A DNA stretch of 5,415 nt, from assembly GCA_947631655.1 (NCBI GenBank), contig CANRME010000083.1, positions 1-5,415 on the forward strand, written 5' to 3'. The DNA comes from an uncultured Bacilli bacterium (GTDB taxonomy: Bacteria; Bacillota_I; Bacilli_A; RF39; UBA660). The position numbers and the translations under genes were made by a program. Position 1 is the stretch's first letter. Each line of letters opens with the position of its first letter. Shown here one piece after another: positions 1 to 4,692 of the stretch. The notes below the pieces were generated by a model. The model did not search any database. It was not told the origin of the DNA and saw only the letters and a list, made by a program, of their open reading frames with translations.

Positions 1-74
1 TAATTATTTTTTTCTAAAGAGTAAGTTAAACCTTTAATAATTAAAGAATTATCTTCTACTAAAAGTATAGACAT
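1..74 (-). CDS. Response regulator, N-terminal fragment (OmpR-type receiver), cut by window edge
   Basis: Only the first 24 codons are in the window, and the gene runs off the left edge. The translation begins MSILLVEDNSLIIKGLTYSL. It shows the first beta strand of a CheY-like receiver (ILLVED) and the acidic pair E7-D8 that helps bind Mg2+ next to the phosphorylated aspartate. The aspartate itself is beyond the edge. The start is ATG at 74-72, with AAAGGAG (bases 81-87) seven bases upstream. By family knowledge this would be a cytoplasmic DNA-binding protein phosphorylated by a partner histidine kinase, often encoded just downstream. The OmpR/winged-helix assignment is inferred from the style of the N-terminus, because no output domain is visible. 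It has its own promoter but may also be read from the XRE gene upstream, since I see no terminator between them. Confidence 0.85.
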   Translation of the reverse strand, partial: MSILLVEDNSLIIKGLTYSLEKNN

Positions 75-96
75 AAGTAACTCCTTTCTAATAGGT

Positions 97-105
97 ATTA
101 TAACA
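97..105 (-). promoter_or_regulatory. Extended -10 promoter for the response regulator gene
   Basis: On the minus strand this reads TGTTATAAT, a perfect TATAAT (97-102) with the TG of an extended -10. No good -35 is seen 16-18 bases upstream, as expected for promoters that rely on the TG. The start of transcription would fall near base 90, just before the AAAGGAG ribosome site at 81-87. The promoter lies in the 53-base gap between the XRE gene and the response regulator. Confidence 0.6.
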
Positions 106-127
106 CAAGAAAAAATAGGGTGGTTAT

Positions 128-373
128 TTAGTTATCTTCATTAATATTATCAAACAATTGGCGTATGTCAATTTCTAGGGCATCAGCAAATTTTCCAATA
201 GTTTCTAAAGTTGGAGTTTTATCTATACTTAAACATTCTAAATCTCTAACATAACCATGGGTTAAACTGGTTAAGTCAGCAAGTTCTTGTAATGTATAAC
301 CTCTAATGAGACGATATTTTCGAATATTTTTTCGGACTTGAATAGATAAATCTCTTTTATTATATCTTCTCAT
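128..373 (-). CDS. XRE/Cro-type helix-turn-helix transcriptional regulator, 81 aa
   Basis: This is a single-domain DNA-binding protein of the XRE/HTH_3 family and fills almost the whole of a minimal regulator. Residues 11-23 form helix 1, 27-34 (TLQELADL) helix 2, and 38-46 (THGYVRDLE) the recognition helix. The family tail follows at 54-74 (PTLETIGKFADALEI...QLF). The loop after the recognition helix (CLSIDKT) is slightly longer than usual. No sensor or oligomerisation domain is present, so the signal is unknown. The start is ATG at 373. GAGAGGAG lies 13 bases upstream, which is long, and a weaker GGA sits at about 8 bases. The frame stays open upstream but contains no ATG/GTG/TTG before the stop near 466. 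The gene is divergent from the lipoprotein unit and lies upstream of the response regulator. It probably represses its own promoter and may act on either neighbour. Confidence 0.88.
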   Translation of the reverse strand: MRRYNKRDLSIQVRKNIRKYRLIRGYTLQELADLTSLTHGYVRDLECLSIDKTPTLETIGKFADALEIDIRQLFDNINEDN

Positions 374-389
374 AGAAGTTTTCCATCTC

Positions 390-443
390 CTCTCGAAATC
401 TATTATTTCATAGATCGTGAGAAAAATATGTCGCCTGCGAGAA
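390..443. promoter_or_regulatory. Operator-like repeats between the XRE gene and the lipoprotein gene
   Basis: Three overlapping signals are visible. First, ATCTAT (398-403) and ATAGAT (410-415) are perfect inverted arms around six bases. A two-base bulge then extends them by CTCTCG (390-395) and CGTGAG (416-421), pairing at 5 of 6 positions. Second, TCGC-CT-GCGA (431-440) is a perfect short inverted repeat at the -35 position of the lipoprotein promoter. Third, GTGAGAA (417-423) and GCGAGAA (437-443) are direct repeats exactly 20 bases apart, about two helical turns. The first inverted repeat is centred on the XRE gene's -10. Binding by the XRE protein is an inference. Confidence 0.45.
402..410 (-). 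promoter_or_regulatory. Probable extended -10 promoter for the XRE gene
   Basis: On the minus strand this reads TGAAATAAT, an extended TG followed by AATAAT (5 of 6 matches to TATAAT). No good -35 is seen. Transcription would begin near base 395, leaving a leader of about 20 bases. The element sits inside the inverted repeat at 390-421, so a protein bound there would block it. Confidence 0.4.
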
Positions 444-450
444 GTTTTTA

Positions 451-459
451 TGATATAAT
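451..459 (+). promoter_or_regulatory. Extended -10 promoter for the lipoprotein unit
   Basis: TGATATAAT is a perfect TATAAT (454-459) preceded by TG. The -35 position (431-436, TCGCCT) is a poor match and lies within a short palindrome. Transcription would begin near 466, followed by the strong ribosome site AAAGGAGG at 470-477. Confidence 0.6.
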
Positions 460-484
460 CAATTTAATGAAAGGAGGAACTTTT

Positions 485-982
485 ATGAAAAGAGTGTTGA
501 GTATTATAATTTGTGTTTTATCTTTATCTTTTTTAGTTGGTTGTACTAGTGATTCTAGTGAGGTAACTGATATTAATGGAAATGCCAAATCAAGTTTTAA
601 TGTTAATGAAACAGCAGTTTATGAAGATGTTCATTATACGGTTACTAATGTAGAATATTCTAATGGTGATGAGTATGATAACCCAGCTGACGGAAATAAT
701 TACGTTGTTGTTACAGTAAAAATAGAAAATAAATCAGATGAAAAAATTTCTTATAATGCTTTAGACTGGCAAATGATTAATTCTGATGGTCAAGAAGATA
801 GTGAAACATTTACTACTATTGATTCAGATACTAATTTGAATTCTGGTGATTTAGTAGCAGGTGGCACCAAAACCGGGACTATTGTTTTTGAAGAAAGTAA
901 AGATGCAACTTCTTTGAAACTTAATTATTATTCCAATGTTTTATTTGATGACGAAGGAACTATTGAGTTTATTATTAAGTAG
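485..982 (+). CDS. DUF4352-type secreted lipoprotein, 165 aa
   Basis: Residues 1-20 form a lipoprotein signal peptide: K2-R3, a hydrophobic core, and the lipobox LVGC with the lipidated cysteine at C20. The mature protein of about 146 residues should be anchored on the outer face of the membrane. A polar linker rich in D/S/N (21-44) leads to a beta-sandwich domain of DUF4352 type. Its signs are YEDVHYTVTNVEYS (46-59), NYVVVTVKIENKSDE (72-86) and the closing LVAGGTKTGTIVFE (123-136). The function of such domains is not settled; they occur in many Gram-positive surface proteins and are thought to bind partners rather than act as enzymes. ATG at 485 is chosen because AAAGGAGG (470-477) is seven bases upstream. 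The earlier in-frame ATG at 428 lies upstream of the promoter. The gene is followed without a terminator by a membrane protein gene. Confidence 0.88.
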   Translation: MKRVLSIIICVLSLSFLVGCTSDSSEVTDINGNAKSSFNVNETAVYEDVHYTVTNVEYSNGDEYDNPADGNNYVVVTVKIENKSDEKISYNALDWQMINSDGQEDSETFTTIDSDTNLNSGDLVAGGTKTGTIVFEESKDATSLKLNYYSNVLFDDEGTIEFIIK

Positions 983-991
983 GAGGTAAAA

Positions 992-1348
992 ATATTTGAA
1001 AAACGTAGTAAAGTTTTATTTGTAAATTCTATTTTAGCAAGTTTGTATGTTATTTATATAATATGTTATTTTAGAGGAGCTATGGGAGATTTAAATTCGT
1101 CTGAAGAAATAGGTGGGGCGATTGCTACCGCATTAGTTACTCCTCATATGGCAGTAATTGGTCTTGGAGCAGTATTTTCTTGGATTGGTTTTGGTTTAAG
1201 AAAATCTTGGGCTGCTTTAGTCGCTGCTATTCTCTATTGTGTTGGGGCTTTCTTATTTATAGCATATATAATTTTTTGCATACCACTAATTGTTTTAGGA
1301 TTTATTGGATACTCTAAACAAAAGAAACTAGTTGGAGGAGAAGTTTGA
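992..1348 (+). CDS. Small four-helix membrane protein, 118 aa, apparently starting at ATA
   Basis: The protein has four likely membrane segments, at about residues 8-27, 44-68, 73-95 and 97-107, with a basic N-terminus (EKRSK) and a basic end (SKQKK). It resembles small hydrophobic proteins common in Bacillota that begin with a motif like SKVLF...LYVIY, but I cannot give a family name or function. The start is unusual. AGGAGG (981-986) overlaps the lipoprotein's TAG stop, and the codon five bases later is ATA (992), not ATG/GTG/TTG. Starting there gives a complete first helix. The first conventional start in frame is TTG at 1043, which has no ribosome site and cuts that helix in half. ATG at 1082 has GAGGAG only two bases away and would lose the helix. 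The gene is probably co-transcribed with the lipoprotein, and the two may form a surface module. The gene is supported; its start is uncertain. Confidence 0.72.
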   Translation: MFEKRSKVLFVNSILASLYVIYIICYFRGAMGDLNSSEEIGGAIATALVTPHMAVIGLGAVFSWIGFGLRKSWAALVAAILYCVGAFLFIAYIIFCIPLIVLGFIGYSKQKKLVGGEV

Positions 1349-1371
1349 AGAGGAATAAAAACCTCTTTTTT
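1348..1371 (+). terminator. Rho-independent terminator of the lipoprotein/membrane protein unit
   Basis: AAGAGG (1348-1353) pairs with CCTCTT (1362-1367) around an eight-base A-rich loop, and a T run continues to 1371. The stem begins at the last base of the TGA stop of the membrane protein gene. A six-pair stem is modest, but the position and T run are right. Confidence 0.75.
1360..1371 (+). repeat. 12-base direct repeat, left copy (AACCTCTTTTTT)
   Basis: This is identical to bases 2065-2076. Each copy is the 3' half of a terminator hairpin plus its T run. Together they bracket the AT-rich two-gene unit at 1377-2052. Terminators often share such sequence, so the repeat may be chance or shared function rather than a recombination footprint. 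Confidence 0.5.
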
Positions 1372-1376
1372 CTTGT

Positions 1377-1405
1377 TTGACTTCCTATAAAGTATATAAT
1401 AAAAT
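1377..1405 (+). promoter_or_regulatory. Sigma-A-type promoter for the small two-gene unit
   Basis: TTGACT (1377-1382, 5 of 6) is followed after 17 bases by TAAAAT (1400-1405, 5 of 6). An overlapping alternative is TTGTTT (1373-1378), 16 bases, then a perfect TATAAT (1395-1400). Either puts the transcription start at about 1407-1412, just ahead of the AAGAGG ribosome site (1412-1417), leaving a very short leader. The promoter begins six bases after the preceding terminator's T run, so this unit is separate from the upstream one. Confidence 0.7.
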
Positions 1406-1424
1406 ACTTTTAAGAGGTATCGCT

Positions 1425-1757
1425 ATGATAAATAAAGACTTTAATAGTAATTTAAACTATATATTAAATAATTTAAAACAAAATATAATAGAAGCTCAAT
1501 CTTTAGAAGATAAATTATATTTAGAATTATCAAAGAAAGAAATAATTGATTATTTAAATTATGTTTATAATATTATTAAAAGTTGGGAAGAATTTTATAA
1601 ATTGGGTAAGTATGATTTTATAAAAGAAAAGTATAAAGAAGTAGAATCTATTATATCAGAATTAGAATTGTGTTTAGCGGATTATAAAGATATATTTAAT
1701 ATGGACGGAATATCTTATGCAATATACGAAATAGGTAAAAAATTAAAGGAATTATAG
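1425..1757 (+). CDS. Uncharacterised small acidic helical protein, 110 aa
   Basis: I do not recognise this protein. It has no signal peptide or membrane segment, so it is probably cytoplasmic. It should be nearly all alpha-helical, with long amphipathic stretches at about 8-35, 37-60, 62-91 and 96-109. Composition is odd: 11 tyrosines, one tryptophan (W54), one cysteine (C83), and no arginine, proline, histidine or threonine. There are 20 acidic and 15 lysine residues, net about -5. The start is ATG 1425, with AAGAGG (1412-1417) seven bases upstream. The frame is open back to TTG 1377, but that TTG is part of the promoter's -35. The gene is much richer in A+T than its neighbours. It is followed 25 bases later by a second small gene in the same direction. 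Small acidic helical proteins include immunity proteins, antitoxins, chaperones and phage anti-defence proteins; nothing here chooses among these. Confidence 0.75.
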   Translation: MINKDFNSNLNYILNNLKQNIIEAQSLEDKLYLELSKKEIIDYLNYVYNIIKSWEEFYKLGKYDFIKEKYKEVESIISELELCLADYKDIFNMDGISYAIYEIGKKLKEL

Positions 1758-1782
1758 TTTTAATAAGAAGGGAGTTAATAAT

Positions 1783-2052
1783 GTGTTAGAGCATTTAGAT
1801 AATATAGTTAAAGATATTCTATTATTAAAAAAAGAAGATAAGTATAATTTCAATAATGTTGATATTACTTTTTTAGAAAATAGTATAATGGATATTAGAA
1901 ATAATTTAAAAGAAATAGATTTGAATAAAGTTAAAATGATATCAGAGATTATTTACGAGTTAAATATAGATAATGATTATTCTAGATTAACTGACCACAT
2001 TAGTAATGAATTTTATGCTTTTGAATTTTTATTAGAGCAAAAAATTAAATGA
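1783..2052 (+). CDS. Uncharacterised small acidic helical protein with GTG start, 89 aa
   Basis: I do not recognise this protein. It has no export signal or membrane helix. Likely helices lie at about 2-19, 29-45, 47-61 and 67-88. It has 18 acidic against 11 basic residues, net about -7, and no Gly, Cys, Pro or Trp. The start is GTG 1783, with GGGAG (1770-1774) eight bases upstream. An ATG at 1781 overlaps it by one base but reads only ATG-TGT-TAG in another frame. With no promoter or terminator in the 25-base gap, it is probably co-transcribed and perhaps acts together with the preceding 110-residue protein. The two do not look alike enough by eye to be called duplicates. A strong hairpin terminator begins two bases after the TGA stop. 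Confidence 0.75.
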   Translation: MLEHLDNIVKDILLLKKEDKYNFNNVDITFLENSIMDIRNNLKEIDLNKVKMISEIIYELNIDNDYSRLTDHISNEFYAFEFLLEQKIK

Positions 2053-2053
2053 T

Positions 2054-2076
2054 AAAAAGAGGGTAACCTCTTTTTT
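2054..2076. terminator. Bidirectional terminator between the small genes and the ABC operon
   Basis: AAAAAGAGG (2054-2062) pairs perfectly with CCTCTTTTT (2067-2075), nine pairs, around a four-base loop (GTAA on the plus strand, a GNRA-type tetraloop). A T run continues to 2076 on the plus strand, and the A run gives T's on the minus strand. It can end transcription from the small genes and from the converging ABC operon. It overlaps the last codons of neither protein except the permease's TAA stop. Confidence 0.85.
2065..2076 (+). repeat. 12-base direct repeat, right copy (AACCTCTTTTTT)
   Basis: This is identical to bases 1360-1371 and forms the 3' half of the bidirectional terminator. The two copies start 705 bases apart. 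Confidence 0.5.
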
Positions 2077-4690
2077 AAATATTTTCATTTCTGATAGTTT
2101 CAATAGTATTTTGCTTATTTATCTTATTTAGAGAATATTTCATTATCATGATAATTAGTAAGAAAACAGCGATGATTGATATAACTATAGGTAGAAGTGG
2201 TAAGTTATAATATAAGCCATTTTCTTTTCCTAAAGCAAGATAGATTAAGTAAGATAGAATAGTTCCAATGACGATACCAAAGGTTAAAGATTTAGTACCC
2301 ATAAATACTGTTTCTAAACGAATCATGCGATTAAATTCTTTTTTAGTCATACCAATGCTTTTTAGCATGGCAAATTCCTGGCGTCGTAATTCCATACTTG
2401 TGGTAATTGTATTAAAGATATTTGTAATACCGATTAAAGTAATAACGATAATGAAACCATATAGGAAGATTGCTATTAAAGTAAATAAGTTACGCATAAC
2501 ACGAGCATTTTCATCAACATTATTTAAACTAAAATATTGAGAGCTAATATTTTCTTCTTTAATAATATTTTCGATTTCTTTTTGAAGTTTTGTACTATCA
2601 TTAGTTTGATAATAGATACTGAGTAATTTACGACCATTAGGGAATAATTGGTCATAGAAACTATCACTGATAATTAAGGCAGCGCTAACGGGAGGACTTA
2701 CAATAGCAAGAGGGGTAGTTTTAGTAATCTTAACAATAGGAATAGAATATTCATAATCATCATAATCTTTAAGATTAATTATATCTTTTTCTTGATAGGT
2801 AAATTCTTTAAGGAAGTAAGATACCATGCGACCTTTATCGCCATCATATTTATCTACCACAATATCATTTATTAAAATACCTTGATTTTTTACTTCTTCA
2901 TAATCTAAATTTAGAGATTTAACATATTTTTTAAATTGCTCATCATTAATAGCGTTGATATCTAGATAAGGTAAGTCATCATCATCAAGGATAATTTCTT
3001 TTTCTATATAGTCTTTAGTGTAAGTAGCATTAGTTGCATTAGAATTATAAGAATTAATTATAATATAATCTTTAATATTATCTAAATTAGTTAGTTTAGA
3101 GACGTTATCATTATCTTGGGCACTAGGATAAAGAGTAAGTAAAATATTATAATCCATTAATTTAAGTTCATCTTTGATACTTAAGAAAGCTAAAGACATG
3201 AAGTAGAATAGGGCAATGAAAGTGAATGTAGAAACAGTTAAAGAAATAATGGTGGTGCGATATTTCTTTTTATTACGTTTTAAATTTTTATAAGATATAT
3301 CTCCTCCAATTCCAAATAACTTAGATATTAATTTTGGGGATTTAATCTTTTTAGGATTAAGTTTAATATTAGCACTATTTCTAATGGAATTAATGGGTTC
3401 AATTTTGGAAGAACGCTTAGCACTACGTAGTGCAGATAGGTATATAGTTATGATACCTAGAATAATCGCAAAGATTATGGAGTAAAGAGACAGAGCAAAA
3501 CGTAAGTGAATATTTACAGCATCTTTTAAGAAGAAGTTACTAACAATAATTAGTATATAAGTAGCTAGTAAACCAAAGATGATACCTAGAGGAATACCAA
3601 TAAGACCTAGAATAGTAGCTTCAAAGAAGACATTTTTCTTAACTTGTTTTTTAGTAGCCCCAATACTTTTTAACATACCATATTGTTTGGTTTTTTCGGT
3701 AATGGAGATATCGAAACTATTTTTGATACAGAAGACAGATGTGAAAACGATGATTAAACAAACGATAATAACTACTGTTCCTAAACCACTTAAAACGTCT
3801 TCGCCTAAAGGGTTAGTTTCCAAGATAATTAGATAACCATTAATATCAAAGTTATTTACTTTACTTAGAGCTTCATTAACTTTATACATGTCATCTTGAC
3901 TATTATAAGTTCCTTTAAGATACCTATTTAAAATGTCTTTATCAATTCCTAGGATATTCGCGGTAGTAGGGATATAATCTTTTTCCGCTTGTTTGGTATA
4001 ACGAACGTAAATATCTATATTTTCTTTGTTAGTAGTATTATCTAGATAGGTAACAAACGTATACCCAGGAGCATTATAGGGTTCAATAGTGTTAATAGGG
4101 CGTTCTATAATTCCCACAATTTTATAAGTATGAGAAGTAGTATTAATAATTTGTTCATATTCAGGTTCGGCATAAGAAGAATTTTGGTCGGCTGGTTCAT
4201 TATCATGTACTCGGGTACCGACGTCTAAAGTTATGACGTCCCCAATATTATATTTAACACCACCATTAGTTTGTAAGTGTTCAGGAATAACAATTTCTTC
4301 TTTATTTTTAGGTAAACGTCCTTCTTTTAAAGTAATTTGTAAGTTTTCAAAAGAAGTATCATCCATACCTTTAATGAAAATATAAGGTTTATATTTATTC
4401 TTAGAATTTTCTAATTTAGCATAACCAATATTTTCGGTGTAATAAAGTTCACTAATGGCGCGGTTGTTTTCGAAGGTTTCTAAGTCTTTACTAGAATACC
4501 CTGAAAAAGCAACATGATAATTACCGCGTTCCTCTACTTCGAAATCAATCATGGAGTTTATAGCGCTTTGATAAATGGAAGAAACGGCGGTGAGTAGGGC
4601 GACGGACAAAGTAATACCAATAATCGTTACGATAGTTCTTTTTTTATTTAATTTTAAGTTTTTAATAGTTAGTTTATTTAGTAAGTTCAT
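2075..4690 (-). CDS. ABC transporter permease with two FtsX domains, 871 aa
   Basis: This is the membrane subunit of an ABC transporter in the MacB/FtsX class. Eight membrane segments are visible in two similar halves. TM1 (about 19-40) is followed by a large outside domain (41-302), then three helices (303-322, 357-384, 400-422). TM5 (479-503) is followed by a second outside domain (504-733), then three helices (734-758, 798-820, 830-852). Each half carries the FtsX-domain signature between its second and third helix: GMLKSIGATKKQ (338-349) and AMLKSIGMTKKE (774-785). The 871-residue length with two comparable outside domains fits the long tandem-FtsX permeases of Bacillota rather than MacB (one FtsX domain) or BceB (ten helices). 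Such proteins usually couple ATP hydrolysis to movement outside the membrane, in peptide or drug export, lipoprotein handling or signalling; the substrate cannot be read here. The gene starts two bases after the ATPase stop, with AGGAG just before. The pair is surely co-transcribed and probably translationally coupled. Confidence 0.92.
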   Translation of the reverse strand: MNLLNKLTIKNLKLNKKRTIVTIIGITLSVALLTAVSSIYQSAINSMIDFEVEERGNYHVAFSGYSSKDLETFENNRAISELYYTENIGYAKLENSKNKYKPYIFIKGMDDTSFENLQITLKEGRLPKNKEEIVIPEHLQTNGGVKYNIGDVITLDVGTRVHDNEPADQNSSYAEPEYEQIINTTSHTYKIVGIIERPINTIEPYNAPGYTFVTYLDNTTNKENIDIYVRYTKQAEKDYIPTTANILGIDKDILNRYLKGTYNSQDDMYKVNEALSKVNNFDINGYLIILETNPLGEDVLSGLGTVVIIVCLIIVFTSVFCIKNSFDISITEKTKQYGMLKSIGATKKQVKKNVFFEATILGLIGIPLGIIFGLLATYILIIVSNFFLKDAVNIHLRFALSLYSIIFAIILGIITIYLSALRSAKRSSKIEPINSIRNSANIKLNPKKIKSPKLISKLFGIGGDISYKNLKRNKKKYRTTIISLTVSTFTFIALFYFMSLAFLSIKDELKLMDYNILLTLYPSAQDNDNVSKLTNLDNIKDYIIINSYNSNATNATYTKDYIEKEIILDDDDLPYLDINAINDEQFKKYVKSLNLDYEEVKNQGILINDIVVDKYDGDKGRMVSYFLKEFTYQEKDIINLKDYDDYEYSIPIVKITKTTPLAIVSPPVSAALIISDSFYDQLFPNGRKLLSIYYQTNDSTKLQKEIENIIKEENISSQYFSLNNVDENARVMRNLFTLIAIFLYGFIIVITLIGITNIFNTITTSMELRRQEFAMLKSIGMTKKEFNRMIRLETVFMGTKSLTFGIVIGTILSYLIYLALGKENGLYYNLPLLPIVISIIAVFLLIIMIMKYSLNKINKQNTIETIRNENI

Positions 4691-4692
4691 AG

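Noticed and set aside
360..386. Possible leader peptide (MENFYEKI) overlapping the start of the XRE gene on the minus strand
   Set aside because: The ATG directly abuts GAGGAG with no spacing, too close for normal initiation, and the peptide shows no attenuator features.
428..484. In-frame ATG at 428 that would lengthen the lipoprotein by 19 residues
   Set aside because: It lies upstream of the TGATATAAT promoter element, has no ribosome site, and would bury the signal peptide. ATG 485 has a perfectly spaced AAAGGAGG.
1073..1084. ATG at 1082 with GAGGAG as start of the membrane protein
   Set aside because: Spacing is only two bases and the product would lose its first membrane helix.
1377..1424. 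TTG at 1377 as start of the first small gene
   Set aside because: The TTG is the beginning of the -35 hexamer TTGACT. ATG 1425 has a ribosome site and lies just after the predicted transcription start.
1425..2052. Calling the two small genes a toxin-antitoxin or toxin-immunity pair
   Set aside because: Order, size and acidity are compatible, but neither protein shows a toxin motif or DNA-binding antitoxin domain and no toxin gene is adjacent, so the name would be a guess.
2268..2540. Plus-strand open frame of 90 codons inside the permease gene
   Set aside because: It lies antisense to the conserved second FtsX domain, has no ribosome site or promoter that I can see, and its translation resembles no protein family.
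3579..3836. Plus-strand open frame of 85 codons inside the permease gene
   Set aside because: It is antisense to the first FtsX domain, and its apparent motifs only mirror the permease's codons.
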